Source: Cerasibacillus sp036516575 (GTDB lineage Bacteria; Bacillota; Bacilli; Bacillales; Amphibacillaceae). From it: a stretch of 64,000 nucleotides of DNA. Positions 42,755-52,238 of this stretch are shown here, piece by piece. The notes under the pieces were generated by a model. That model worked only from the letters and a program-made list of their open reading frames with translations, ran no database searches and was not told where the DNA came from. The stretch covers positions 62,001 to 126,000 of the forward strand of contig NZ_DATBTY010000083.1 of the NCBI RefSeq assembly GCF_036516575.1, written 5' to 3'. Positions within the stretch are counted from its first letter, which is position 1. Every line of letters begins with the position of its first letter. The position numbers were made by a program, and so were the translations under genes.

Positions 42755-43666
42755 TTGAAGAAGAATCGACTCGGTCAATCCGACCTTTATATTTCTGAAC
42801 TCACTTTAGGATGTATGTCACTTGGAACAAACAAGAAACAAGCAAAACAAATTGTTGATACGGCTCTTGATTATGGCATTAATCATCTTGATACAGCGGA
42901 TTTATATGATTTTGGCATCAATGAAGAGATCATTGGAGAAGTTATTAAAGACAGACGCAAGCAAATTATTTTAACGACAAAAGTAGGTAATCATTTCGAT
43001 TCGCACAAAAAAGATTGGTTCTGGGACCCTTCCAAAAAATATATTTTAGAAGCTGTTAAACAGAGCCTACAGAGACTTCAAACGGACTATATTGACTTTT
43101 ATATGTTACATGGTGGTACGATTGACGATCCAATCGATGAAACGATTGATGCCTTTGAGACATTAAAAAAAGAAGGACTTATTCGTGCATACGGTATTTC
43201 TTCAATTCGACCAAATGTGATTCGTGAATATGTAAAGCGATCGAATATTGATGCTGTGATGATGCAATATAATCTACTTGATCGCCGACCAGAAGAAGCA
43301 GTTCTTTCATTGCTCGAATCAGAAGGTATTAGTGTACTAGCTCGTGGACCTTTGGCTCAAGGAATGCTAACGACGAACGGTAGAAATAGAATCTTCGAGA
43401 AAGGCAAACAAGGCTACTTAAACTATTCCACTGACGAGCTTTTAACGATATTCGACCAGCTAAATCAATTAAATCTAAATCTAAATGAACTTGCATTGAC
43501 TTATATACTAAAACACCCAGCAGTTAGCAGTGTTGTTTTTGGAGCTAGTTCTTTAAAACAACTTCAAGAAAATATCACCATCGACTTAACAGATACAATG
43601 AATGATGACTTATACGAACATATTCAAACATTGACGAAGCCAATTACTTATACACAGCATCGTTAA
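42755..43666 (+). CDS. yqkF: Aldo/keto reductase (YqkF type)
   Basis: An NADPH-dependent oxidoreductase of 303 residues. It has the AKR active-site tyrosine and aspartate (DTADLYDFG), the catalytic lysine (TTKVG), the histidine (YMLHGG) and the C-terminal NADP-binding pattern (FGASSLKQLQENI). The start is TTG at 42755, with GGAGGGTG seven bases upstream; the upstream TTG would place the ribosome-binding site inside the gene. Substrate unknown. It is divergent from nudF and ends at a clear terminator. Confidence 0.82.
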   Translation: MKKNRLGQSDLYISELTLGCMSLGTNKKQAKQIVDTALDYGINHLDTADLYDFGINEEIIGEVIKDRRKQIILTTKVGNHFDSHKKDWFWDPSKKYILEAVKQSLQRLQTDYIDFYMLHGGTIDDPIDETIDAFETLKKEGLIRAYGISSIRPNVIREYVKRSNIDAVMMQYNLLDRRPEEAVLSLLESEGISVLARGPLAQGMLTTNGRNRIFEKGKQGYLNYSTDELLTIFDQLNQLNLNLNELALTYILKHPAVSSVVFGASSLKQLQENITIDLTDTMNDDLYEHIQTLTKPITYTQHR

Positions 43667-43672
43667 AGTTAG

Positions 43673-43700
43673 ACGGGGCACCAAGCTGCCTCGTTTCTTT
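43673..43700 (+). terminator. Terminator after the aldo/keto reductase
   Basis: ACGGGGCA/TGCCTCGT (8 bp, one wobble, 43673-43680 with 43687-43694) is followed by TTCTTT. It also overlaps the 3' end of the convergent polYB. Confidence 0.65.
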
Positions 43701-44961
43701 ATGTCGCGTAATGCCCCCCTACTAATTGACTGCGATGTCTAGCTGTTCCATATTCTGTAAAAGAGATAGCTCGTAATAAAGCATCTGAACCATAATATTG
43801 GCGAATATCATCCATTACGTAACCGAGGTTCTGTTCACGAAGGCGATTTCCTGCAAATAATTGCAATTGCAGTTGGTTGTCTTCAACAATCTGTCCCAAT
43901 GAGACCGATATTTTTCGGACCGTTTTATGCGTATAAAATTGCCGAAACAAATACATGCAAGCCGCATATATTTCCATCGTTATATTTGTAGGTGTTTCTC
44001 GAGAGAGCGAACGATAAAAGCCCCCTCCACCATCATGTTTACTATAACCAATGCCAAGATAAATCGTTCGCCCTGCTTTCCGATCTTCCCGAGCTCTTCT
44101 TGCAACTTCTTCACACATTTCTAAAATAACATGAGCGATTTTTTCTGGATGATGATAATCACGTAATAAGATTTGGCTTTTTCCATAACTGACTTGCTCT
44201 GTTAAAAGCGGGGTCTCTAATTGTGATAAATCAACACCATGCGCATGATAATATAGTTGGTTACCCATTACACCGAAAACTTTTTCTAATTGAGTTAAAG
44301 GATAGTGAGCTAAATCACCAACTGTTATGATTCCCATACGATTGAGTCGCTTTTCTAACGGACGACCAATTCCCCACATCTTTGACAAAGGCTTAATAGG
44401 CCATAATTTCGTCGGAATATCATCATATGTCCAATGAGCAATTCTCGTCTTTTTCGCTTCTAAATCAAGACATAATTTTGCCATTAACATATTCGGACCT
44501 ATCCCAATCGTAGCGGTTAAGCCGAATGTATCTTTTAATTCATCGATGATTCGTTTAGCCAATTGATCATAATCTCCAAAAAGCCGACAAGTACCAGAAA
44601 CATCTAAAAAGCTTTCATCCACACTGTACGTATGAATCGCTTCTTGTGGAACGTATTTATTAAATAAACGTGTAATCTCAACGGATACTTTTAAATATAA
44701 ATTCATTTGTGCGGGAACGATGATAATTCGATCATCTCGGGGAATTTCGAATAGACGATTGCCAGTCCGAATACCAAATTCATGTTTCAGTACTGGTGTA
44801 GCAGCTAAAACGACACTTCCTTCCCGGTTTGTATCAGCGACAACAGCTAAGTAAGTTGTTAATGGGTCTAACCCTCTGTCAAGTGCAGCACAACTCGCAT
44901 AGAAGCTTTTCATATCGATACAAAAAATCGTCCGTTTCGGTAATGCACCATAATCAATCAT
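43699..44961 (-). CDS. polYB: Y-family DNA polymerase PolYB (YqjW)
   Basis: A translesion polymerase of 420 residues related to UmuC. It has the catalytic CIDMKSFYASC and YSVDESFLDVSG motifs, a helix-hairpin-helix (MWGIGRPLEKRLNRMGI) and the little finger. A QLQLF sequence near the C-terminus fits a sliding-clamp binding motif. In B. subtilis YqjW is DNA-damage-inducible through LexA; no LexA site was recognised here. AGGGG precedes the ATG at 44961. Confidence 0.88.
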   Translation of the reverse strand: MIDYGALPKRTIFCIDMKSFYASCAALDRGLDPLTTYLAVVADTNREGSVVLAATPVLKHEFGIRTGNRLFEIPRDDRIIIVPAQMNLYLKVSVEITRLFNKYVPQEAIHTYSVDESFLDVSGTCRLFGDYDQLAKRIIDELKDTFGLTATIGIGPNMLMAKLCLDLEAKKTRIAHWTYDDIPTKLWPIKPLSKMWGIGRPLEKRLNRMGIITVGDLAHYPLTQLEKVFGVMGNQLYYHAHGVDLSQLETPLLTEQVSYGKSQILLRDYHHPEKIAHVILEMCEEVARRAREDRKAGRTIYLGIGYSKHDGGGGFYRSLSRETPTNITMEIYAACMYLFRQFYTHKTVRKISVSLGQIVEDNQLQLQLFAGNRLREQNLGYVMDDIRQYYGSDALLRAISFTEYGTARHRSQLVGGHYAT

Positions 44962-45040
44962 CCCACCCAATCCCCTTTCTTCATTATGCACCTCCTATTA
45001 TACGAATATATGTTCCGTTTTTCAAGTTGTGATTTCTAAC

Positions 45041-45066
45041 AAAAAAAACCATCTCATTCAGATGGC
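45041..45066 (-). terminator. Terminator after yqjP
   Basis: CCATCT/AGATGG stem with a 5-base loop, overlapping the yqjP stop, is followed by eight T residues on the minus strand. Confidence 0.75.
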
Positions 45067-46022
45067 TCTTTAATACGATAAACGAGTACACCGTTTTCTT
45101 CACTTGCTATAAGTTTATCATGTGCTTCTAAATAATCGAGTTGCCCAACTGTTTCAGACATCGTAAATACCAATTGTGTCCTATATTGTGTTGGAAATAG
45201 CTTTTTACAAATCTCAAATGGTGTACGTGGCTTTTGTTGAATCATCTTGTATACAACAGAAGCTCGTTCTTGTTGTTCCTTTAATTGCTTTGCAATAGGT
45301 GATGAAATATTAGAAAATACGGGGCCATGTCCTGGTAAGACGCTCTTTATATCAAGTGAAAGGCATTTTTTTAAGTTCGTTTGATATTGTAAAAGTGGTT
45401 TCGCACGTTCAACTTGGTCAATAGGTTCTAATAATGGATTCGGTGAAATATGGTATAAAAGATGATCACCACCGATAAACGTTCCATCTTTCTCGTTAAA
45501 AAATGATAAGTGGCTTTGTGCATGGCCTTTTGTATCGATGACTTGCCAATCATCATGTCCAGGTAGAATATCTCCATCTGTAAGCTCATGTGTCACTTCA
45601 CCTGTTCCAATATAATGAAGCATCCCACGATACCCTTGTAAAGAACTTCTCACATCACCTGGGACACCACAACGTTTAAAAAAGCGTTCATAAAACAATT
45701 CGTATTGCTCAAAAAATACCTGATCACGTGTTAACCAAGGGTCAATATATGCGTGAGCAGCAATCTGTTTAACCCGTGGTAATTGATCGATTAACCCAAT
45801 ATGATCAGGATGATGGTGTGTTAAAACAACCTGTTCAATATCATGAACACTATAACCGATGCTTTTTAACTGATCATTTAAAGCTTCCCATGCTTCTTTC
45901 GTTTTAACTCCTGTATCAATTAATGTAAGTACGTCACCTGTCAACAAGTACATATGTACATCCCCGACTGGAAATGGAGTTGGTACTGTGATTTGATGAA
46001 TAGCATGTCTAGAAACTGCCAT
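45054..46022 (-). CDS. yqjP: Metallo-beta-lactamase-fold hydrolase (YqjP type)
   Basis: The 322-residue protein has the dinuclear-metal motif THHHPDHIG, further metal ligands (GHAQSHLSF, GGDHLLYH) and a C-terminal helical/winged segment. B. subtilis YqjP has the same layout; the substrate is unknown. AGGAGG lies six bases before the ATG at 46022. An operator-like palindrome directly upstream suggests control by a TetR-type regulator. Confidence 0.78.
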   Translation of the reverse strand: MAVSRHAIHQITVPTPFPVGDVHMYLLTGDVLTLIDTGVKTKEAWEALNDQLKSIGYSVHDIEQVVLTHHHPDHIGLIDQLPRVKQIAAHAYIDPWLTRDQVFFEQYELFYERFFKRCGVPGDVRSSLQGYRGMLHYIGTGEVTHELTDGDILPGHDDWQVIDTKGHAQSHLSFFNEKDGTFIGGDHLLYHISPNPLLEPIDQVERAKPLLQYQTNLKKCLSLDIKSVLPGHGPVFSNISSPIAKQLKEQQERASVVYKMIQQKPRTPFEICKKLFPTQYRTQLVFTMSETVGQLDYLEAHDKLIASEENGVLVYRIKEPSE

Positions 46023-46038
46023 ATGCAACCTCCTAAAA

Positions 46039-46052
46039 TGAATGACCATTCA
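46039..46052 (-). promoter_or_regulatory. TetR-like operator before yqjP
   Basis: TGAATG and CATTCA form a perfect palindrome with a 2-base spacer just upstream of the yqjP ribosome-binding site. It resembles a compact FadR/TetR-type site; a further CATTC half lies at 46057-46061. Confidence 0.4.
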
Positions 46053-46101
46053 GTTTCATTCTATTCTATCCCTTTTAAGACGAATTGTCACATAGAATGA
46101 A

Positions 46102-46130
46102 TTGACAACTCGAAGAAAATACAACACAAT
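46102..46130 (+). promoter_or_regulatory. Sigma-A-like promoter of the GDPD-rnz-aldH operon
   Basis: TTGACA (46102-46107), 17 bases, CACAAT (46125-46130). The -35 is perfect and the -10 has two mismatches. It lies 20 bases before the GDPD start. Confidence 0.55.
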
Positions 46131-46149
46131 CAAACGAGAGGTGTATAAT

Positions 46150-46881
46150 ATGTGTGGAAAAATATTTGCTCACCGAGGGGCGAGTAAGCTAGCTCCTGAA
46201 AATACGATGCCTGCCTTCGAAATGGCTTATCAATTAAAAGCAGATGCAATTGAAACAGATGTGCAGTTAACAAAAGATCACATCCCAGTGTTATTTCATG
46301 ATATTCGTCTAAATCGCACGACGAATCGAAAAGGATATGTTAAAGACTTGACTTACCAGGAGTTATCTACGCTTGATGTCGGCTCCTGGTTTTCCAAAAA
46401 GTTCATTGAAACGCCTGTTGTTTCTTTAGAAGATTTTTTAACATGGGTGGAAGATAAACCACTTACAATCAATCTAGAATTAAAAAATAATAAAGTAGCT
46501 TATAAACATTTAGAAGACATTGTCCTTGAAATGGTCGAACATTTTCAAGTAGCAGATCGAACGATTTTATCGAGTTTTAATCCGACAAGCATTCAGCGTT
46601 TGGCGAAAATGACACATATTCAAACAGCTTTACTCACCTCTCAAAAACGCAAGGATCTTGTTGAATATGCGCAAACACTCGGAGCAACAGCGTTACACGT
46701 TCGCTATCGCTTGCTACGAAAGAACATCGTCGAACAAAGCCGTAGAGAAAACATGCCATTGCGTGTTTACACCGTTAACAAACGGCGACAACTTTTAAGA
46801 TGCTTCCATAAGAAATGTGATGGTATAATAACAGATGTCCCACATAAAGCACGGCGAATACGAAGCCTTTTTCGGATATAA
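46150..46881 (+). CDS. Glycerophosphodiester phosphodiesterase
   Basis: This 243-residue cytoplasmic enzyme splits glycerophosphodiesters to glycerol-3-phosphate and an alcohol. It has the GDPD signature AHRGASKLAPENTMPAF, the metal ligands ETDVQLTKD and HDIRLNRTT, and LNLELKN. No signal peptide, so it resembles UgpQ/YqiK rather than secreted GlpQ. GAGGTG lies before the ATG at 46150. First gene of an operon with rnz (14 bases downstream). Confidence 0.9.
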   Translation: MCGKIFAHRGASKLAPENTMPAFEMAYQLKADAIETDVQLTKDHIPVLFHDIRLNRTTNRKGYVKDLTYQELSTLDVGSWFSKKFIETPVVSLEDFLTWVEDKPLTINLELKNNKVAYKHLEDIVLEMVEHFQVADRTILSSFNPTSIQRLAKMTHIQTALLTSQKRKDLVEYAQTLGATALHVRYRLLRKNIVEQSRRENMPLRVYTVNKRRQLLRCFHKKCDGIITDVPHKARRIRSLFRI

Positions 46882-46895
46882 ATGGAGGTTTAAAA

Positions 46896-47822
46896 ATGAA
46901 ACTAACATTTTTAGGAACAGGTGCGGGTATGCCTTCTAAAGAACGTAACGTATCGGCAATCGCTCTTTCCCTACTACAAGAATCAAATAGTGTATGGCTA
47001 TTTGATTGTGGTGAAGGAACCCAACACCAAATTTTACATACATCTATCAAACCACGAAAAATAAATAATATTTTTATTACCCATCTCCACGGTGATCATA
47101 TTTTTGGTTTGCCGGGGTTTTTAAGCAGTCGTTCCTTTCAGGATGGTGATAAATTAACAATTTACGGTCCAAAAGGCATTAAACAATATGTAGAAACAAG
47201 TTTGGCCATAAGTGAAACACATCTTTCTTATCCCCTTCATATCGTCGAACTTAGTGAAGGAAAGATATTAGAAACGAAACAATTTAATGTGTATTGTAAA
47301 AAACTTGACCATGGAATTCCAAGCTACGGTTTTCGAATCGAAGAAAAGGATCGTCCTGGTAAATTACAAGTAGACAAGCTAAAAGCACTCGGTATTTCCC
47401 CAGGTCCAATCTATAAAGAAATTATCGAAAACGAAACATACACACTACCAAATGGCACAATCATTGACCGTAAACAGATTCTCGGACCGACACGACCTGG
47501 AAGAATCGTATCAATCCTTGGTGATACAATAGCACATGAACAATACCATACATTTATCAAAAATTCTGATGTCCTTGTGCATGAAGCAACTTTTAGTAAG
47601 GACCATGAAGATTTAGCTAAAAAATATCATCATTCAACAACAAAACAAGCTGCTCAATTAGCAAAACTTGGTACTGTCAAAAAGCTAATTTTGACACATA
47701 TTTCATCACGTTATCAAGAACAAGACTATGCTGCATTACTTGATGAAGCAAAACAGATTTTTAAAAACACGGTACTCGCAACAGATTTTTACGAGGAAGA
47801 GCTTATTCGACGTAACAGCTAA
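46896..47822 (+). CDS. rnz: Ribonuclease Z
   Basis: RNase Z removes 3' trailers from tRNA precursors without an encoded CCA. The 308-residue protein has the beta-lactamase-fold site THLHGDHIFG, the exosite loop rich in glycine and proline, and the LTHISSRY and ATDF elements. GGAGG lies before the ATG. It is yqjK in B. subtilis. It ends one base before the in-frame extension of the aldehyde dehydrogenase gene. Confidence 0.95.
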   Translation: MKLTFLGTGAGMPSKERNVSAIALSLLQESNSVWLFDCGEGTQHQILHTSIKPRKINNIFITHLHGDHIFGLPGFLSSRSFQDGDKLTIYGPKGIKQYVETSLAISETHLSYPLHIVELSEGKILETKQFNVYCKKLDHGIPSYGFRIEEKDRPGKLQVDKLKALGISPGPIYKEIIENETYTLPNGTIIDRKQILGPTRPGRIVSILGDTIAHEQYHTFIKNSDVLVHEATFSKDHEDLAKKYHHSTTKQAAQLAKLGTVKKLILTHISSRYQEQDYAALLDEAKQIFKNTVLATDFYEEELIRRNS

Positions 47823-47837
47823 ATGGAGGTGATAAAA

Positions 47838-49211
47838 TTGCCAAATCATCATAAGGTTTTATTATCACAACGGACATATTTTTTTAGCCAACAGACGAAA
47901 GACTATTCGTTTAGGAAAAAACAGTTGAAACGATTAAAACAAATGCTAAAGCAAAATGAAAAAGCAATTTACCATGCATTAAAACAAGATTTAAATAAAT
48001 CTTCCTATGAAGCATTGACAACAGAGCTCGGTATCCTATATTTAGAAATAGATTTTGCTATTAAACATTTAAAAGATTGGATGAAACCGGAAAAAGTACC
48101 AACACCAATCACTCACAAAGGATCGGAAAGCTATATTTTAAAAGAACCATATGGAGTTGTTCTCATCATAGCCCCGTGGAATTATCCACTGCAATTATCA
48201 CTTGCTCCAGCTATTGGTGCGATAGCTGCAGGAAACACGGTTATTTTAAAACCATCTGAGTATAGTCCACATGTCTCGGATTTATTAAAAGAGTTGGTTA
48301 GTCACTATTTTCCAAGTCATTATTTTGCGGTTATTGAAGGTGATCAAACAACGACTCAACAATTATTAAATGAACAATTTGATTATATCTTTTTTACGGG
48401 AAGTACACATGTAGGAAAAATTATTATGGAAAAAGCAAGCCAGTTTCTAACCCCTGTCACACTAGAACTTGGAGGTAAAAGCCCAGCTATTGTTGATCAG
48501 GATGCTCATCTTCAATTAGCGGCAAAACGAATGATCTGGGGGAAATTTACGAATGCTGGGCAGACATGTGTAGCACCAGATTATGTTTATGTGCATGAAA
48601 AAATCAAAAAGAAGTTTATTAAACAACTCATAAAGTATATTCGTTCTTTTTACGGTAAACAGCCACTTGAGAACCAGGATTTTGTTAGAATGATAACAGA
48701 AAAACATTTTAATCGTTTAACCGGACTTCTTAAAAACAGAAAACATATTATACATGGTGGACATTATAATCAAGCTCAATTAAAAATTGAGCCTACTCTG
48801 TTAGATGATGTAACATGGGATGATCCTGTTATGCAAGAAGAAATCTTCGGTCCTATATTACCTATTCTTACATTTTCAAATATGGGTGATGTCATTTCGG
48901 CTATTCAATCAAAAGATAAACCACTGGCCGTCTATTATTTTGGCGAGAATAAGAAAAACGAACAACGCGTATTAGAGCAACTCTCCTTTGGCGGTGGTTG
49001 TATAAATGACACAGTATATCATTTGGCAAATCCCCACTTACCTTTTGGCGGAGTTGGTGCAAGTGGTCTTGGGCATTATCATGGTGCATATAGCTTTGAA
49101 ACGTTTACTCATAAGAAAAGTATTTTAAAACAATCGACACGCTTTGATTTACCTTTTCGCTACCCCAGTGGAAGGATAATGCAACAGCTCATTAAAAAAA
49201 TCATGAAATAA
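47838..49211 (+). CDS. Aldehyde dehydrogenase (YwdH-like)
   Basis: A 457-residue NAD(P)-dependent aldehyde dehydrogenase. The catalytic Cys lies in GKFTNAGQTCVAPDY, the glutamate in TLELGGKSPAIV, and the cofactor motif is FTGSTHVGK. The C-terminus is basic and hydrophobic, as in class 3 enzymes that sit at membranes. It may oxidise long-chain or lipid-derived aldehydes. The start is TTG at 47838 with GGAGGTGA five bases upstream; starting at 47823 would place the ribosome-binding site inside the gene. It is convergent with polYA. Confidence 0.88.
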   Translation: MPNHHKVLLSQRTYFFSQQTKDYSFRKKQLKRLKQMLKQNEKAIYHALKQDLNKSSYEALTTELGILYLEIDFAIKHLKDWMKPEKVPTPITHKGSESYILKEPYGVVLIIAPWNYPLQLSLAPAIGAIAAGNTVILKPSEYSPHVSDLLKELVSHYFPSHYFAVIEGDQTTTQQLLNEQFDYIFFTGSTHVGKIIMEKASQFLTPVTLELGGKSPAIVDQDAHLQLAAKRMIWGKFTNAGQTCVAPDYVYVHEKIKKKFIKQLIKYIRSFYGKQPLENQDFVRMITEKHFNRLTGLLKNRKHIIHGGHYNQAQLKIEPTLLDDVTWDDPVMQEEIFGPILPILTFSNMGDVISAIQSKDKPLAVYYFGENKKNEQRVLEQLSFGGGCINDTVYHLANPHLPFGGVGASGLGHYHGAYSFETFTHKKSILKQSTRFDLPFRYPSGRIMQQLIKKIMK

Positions 49212-49213
49212 GA

Positions 49214-50467
49214 TTATTTATTGGATAAAAAATCATCGAGAAAATCCTTTTGAAAACTTGTCTGCGGTTCCAATGAATCTTCAGAATCAGCAAGTCGTTT
49301 GAAAGGATTTTTTCCATATTTTTCAGTTAACTGTTCGATTGTATCGTGGAGTTTTTCTTTCTCAGCTTCCTCTTCATATGTAAAGAGGTCTAATTGTTTA
49401 GCAATATGCTTCGTCTCTTCAACATCTTGTAATGTCACACCTAATAAGCGAATGGGGCGACGATCCCAATGATTGTCTAATAATTCAGTTGCAATAGTTA
49501 TCATATCAGCCTTATCATCGATATAGTACGGTAATGTTTTACTACGGGTTATCGTTTGACGGTCATAATAACGAATCATTAATTGTACCGTTCTACCTGC
49601 TCTTTCTTTTCGTTTCGTACGGCGCATCACGTTATCAGCTAGTTCTGATAGCAAACGGATGATTTCACGTTCATCCGTTGTATCTTGTGGCAACGTCTGT
49701 GAACTACCAATACTCTTAAATTCATGAACCGCATCTGGATCAACTGGACGTAAATCAACTCCATTAGCGCGATTCTTTAATCGTTCTCCATTAATACCTA
49801 ACATTTGCTTTAATATATAAACATCTTTATTTGCTAAATCACCAATGGTTTCAATTTGCAACGTATGAAGCTTTTTAGCCGTCTTGTTACCAACACCGTA
49901 CATTTTCTCAATTGGAAGTGGCCAAAGGATCTTTTCTATCTCACGCTTTCTTAAAATCGTCACGCCCATTGGCTTTTTCATATCTGAAGCCATTTTTGCA
50001 AGAAATTTATTTGGTGCAATCCCGATACTACATGGTAAATCTAATTCAGTGTATATGCGGTTTTGCAAATCTTTAGCTAATTGAATAGGACCACCTGGAT
50101 GATGCGTCTCTGTTACATCTAAATAAGCTTCATCGATGGAGACAGGCTCTACTAAAGGTGTGACTTCCGTGAGCAAACTAAATATTTTTCTTGATGCCTT
50201 GCGATAACGATCAAAATTCGGCTTTTTAACAATTAAATGAGGACATTTTTTACGTGCTTCCCATAGAGGCATTGTTGTATAAACACCCTCGTCTCGTGCC
50301 TCATAACTACTCGTCACGATAATCCCTTTTCTTTCTTCAGGATTGCCTGCAATCGCTAATGGCTTACCTTTTAATGATGGATCATATGCCATTTCTACAG
50401 ACGCATAAAAGCAGTTCATATCAATATGAAAAATAACTCTCCCTTTTTGTGGTTTAAACTGTAACAT
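49214..50467 (-). CDS. dinB: DNA polymerase IV (PolYA, YqjH)
   Basis: A translesion DNA polymerase of 417 residues. Motifs: FHIDMNCFYASVE, PVSIDEAYLDVTE (catalytic acids), YGVGNKTAKKLHTL helix-hairpin-helix. The C-terminal QLDLF is a consensus sliding-clamp binding motif. It corresponds to YqjH, an error-prone DinB-type enzyme. GGTG lies before the ATG at 50467. The two Y-family enzymes of this cell lie only 4 kb apart. Confidence 0.93.
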   Translation of the reverse strand: MLQFKPQKGRVIFHIDMNCFYASVEMAYDPSLKGKPLAIAGNPEERKGIIVTSSYEARDEGVYTTMPLWEARKKCPHLIVKKPNFDRYRKASRKIFSLLTEVTPLVEPVSIDEAYLDVTETHHPGGPIQLAKDLQNRIYTELDLPCSIGIAPNKFLAKMASDMKKPMGVTILRKREIEKILWPLPIEKMYGVGNKTAKKLHTLQIETIGDLANKDVYILKQMLGINGERLKNRANGVDLRPVDPDAVHEFKSIGSSQTLPQDTTDEREIIRLLSELADNVMRRTKRKERAGRTVQLMIRYYDRQTITRSKTLPYYIDDKADMITIATELLDNHWDRRPIRLLGVTLQDVEETKHIAKQLDLFTYEEEAEKEKLHDTIEQLTEKYGKNPFKRLADSEDSLEPQTSFQKDFLDDFLSNK

Positions 50468-50492
50468 CTTATGACACCTCTGTCATTTCACG

Positions 50493-50524
50493 AAAAAATC
50501 CCAGTATTAAACTAGGATTTTTTT
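50493..50524 (-). terminator. Terminator after the M20 peptidase gene region
   Basis: AAAATCCTAGT/ACTGGGATTTT stem (minus strand, one wobble) with a 5-base loop and T-runs on both strands. It lies between the M20 peptidase stop and polYA start. Confidence 0.8.
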
Positions 50525-50528
50525 CATA

Positions 50529-51665
50529 TTAGGCCTTATTTGCTACTTCAATAATAATCGCATAGACGAGTTCTGCGATTTTTTCTAAGTTATCAACATG
50601 AATTCGTTCGTTAATGGTATGGATTTCTTCATAGCCGACAGCTAAATTAACAGTTGGAATGCCGTAGCTACTAATGATATTCGCATCACTACCGCCACCA
50701 CTTTTAAGTAGCTTACTCGTCCTGCCGATATTTTTCGCTGCTGACCGCGCTACTTCAACAACTTCTTCACCCGCTTCATGTGAAAAGCCAGGATACATCT
50801 TTTTAATATCAACGACTGCTTCCCCACCGTAGGCTTCTGCAGTTGTTTCAAATACTTCTTTCATTGTTTCAACTTGCTTATTTATTTTTTCCGGAACGAG
50901 TGAACGCGCCTCTGCATGGATTTCAACATAATCACAAACGATATTTGTCTGTTTTCCACCAGCGAAGCGACCAATATTTGCTGTTGTATCTTCATCAATA
51001 CGGCCTAGAGGCATTTTAGCAATCGCCTTAGCTGCTAGGGTAATGGCAGATATCCCTTTTTCCGGTGCGACACCAGCATGTGCTGGTTTTCCCTTTATCT
51101 CTATATGTAATTTCGCTTGTGTTGGTGCAGCAACAATAATATCACCAACATCACCATCACTATCAATCGCATAGCCAAACTTAGCATAAAGTAATTCTTT
51201 GTCTAATGCTTTCGCACCAACTAAACCAGATTCTTCACCTACTGTAATAACAAATTGAACATCACCATGCTCAATTTTGTTTTCTTTTAAACATCGAATC
51301 GTTTCAATAATAGCAGCAAGTCCCGCTTTATCATCCGCTCCAAGTATCGTTGTGCCATCTGACACAATATAGTCATCTTTAATCGATGGTTTTACCCCTT
51401 TTCCTGGAACAACGGTATCCATATGTGATGTAAAATAGATAGGATCAACATGTTCTTTTGCCCCTTTTAATGTACAAATCAAATTACCTGCCCCATGCCC
51501 TGTGATTGCCTTAGCATCGTCTTCAATCACTTCCAGACCTAAGCTAGAAAATTTCTCCTTTAACACGGAAGCAATCTGTGCTTCATGACCCGTTTCAGAG
51601 TCGATTTGTACAAGTTCGATAAATTCTTCGATTAATCGTTGTTTGTTTACACTTATTTGGCTCAT
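50529..51665 (-). CDS. yqjE: M20 family peptidase, PepT-like (YqjE)
   Basis: The 378-residue zinc aminopeptidase has the M20 metal sites: FTSHMDTVVPG, ILGADDKAGL, TVGEESGLVG with the catalytic glutamate pair, and a dimerisation domain between. It resembles tripeptidase PepT but is shorter and belongs to the PepT-like branch with YqjE. AGGAGG lies before the ATG at 51665. It follows mce by 39 bases, so the two are probably one operon. Confidence 0.85.
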   Translation of the reverse strand: MSQISVNKQRLIEEFIELVQIDSETGHEAQIASVLKEKFSSLGLEVIEDDAKAITGHGAGNLICTLKGAKEHVDPIYFTSHMDTVVPGKGVKPSIKDDYIVSDGTTILGADDKAGLAAIIETIRCLKENKIEHGDVQFVITVGEESGLVGAKALDKELLYAKFGYAIDSDGDVGDIIVAAPTQAKLHIEIKGKPAHAGVAPEKGISAITLAAKAIAKMPLGRIDEDTTANIGRFAGGKQTNIVCDYVEIHAEARSLVPEKINKQVETMKEVFETTAEAYGGEAVVDIKKMYPGFSHEAGEEVVEVARSAAKNIGRTSKLLKSGGGSDANIISSYGIPTVNLAVGYEEIHTINERIHVDNLEKIAELVYAIIIEVANKA

Positions 51666-51704
51666 CAAATTCCTCCTAAAACACAACAGTCTATCTTTAG
51701 TTTA

Positions 51705-52127
51705 TCATATTGTCTTCTTTTCTAATAGTTCATATAAGACGCTATGAGCAGATCGTGGATGTATAAAGGTCATACGTGTTTGATTAGCTCCTGTACGTGG
51801 CTGATCGTAAATCAATTCTCCACCGTGTTCAACGATATGTTTCATCTGCTGTTCGATTTCTGATGTTTCAAGGGCAATATGGTGTATTCCTTCGCCATAC
51901 TTATCTATGTAATGTGAGATCGTTGATTGAAGGGATAACGGCTCGAGTAACTCAAGTTGGACATCACCAATTTTTAAAAAGGCAACCCGCACGCCTTCCG
52001 ATTCAACCGTTTCAATTCCTGTTAACATAAGACCAAGAATTTCCGTATAAAAAGGAAGAGTAGCATCAATGCTACGAACAGCTATCCCGATATGATCAAT
52101 GCGTTTAAAGCTTGGTTTCTTATTCAC
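51705..52127 (-). CDS. mce: Methylmalonyl-CoA epimerase
   Basis: The enzyme interconverts (R)- and (S)-methylmalonyl-CoA in propionate metabolism. The 140-residue glyoxalase-fold protein has the metal ligands H (RIDHIGIAV), H (GIHHIALET) and E (VLYELLEK), and a central LLEPL. The start is GTG at 52127, with AGGGGTGAGG upstream. The mutase and carboxylase genes that usually go with it are not next to it. Confidence 0.88.
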   Translation of the reverse strand: MNKKPSFKRIDHIGIAVRSIDATLPFYTEILGLMLTGIETVESEGVRVAFLKIGDVQLELLEPLSLQSTISHYIDKYGEGIHHIALETSEIEQQMKHIVEHGGELIYDQPRTGANQTRMTFIHPRSAHSVLYELLEKKTI

Positions 52128-52238
52128 TAGCACCTCACCCCTTATGTAAACTTAACCATGAAGTAAATCTTTTCTTGTCCAAATATCAATTAAACGTTAA
52201 AATACTATTAAGATGCTCGTTTAAAGGAGGAAATAAAC

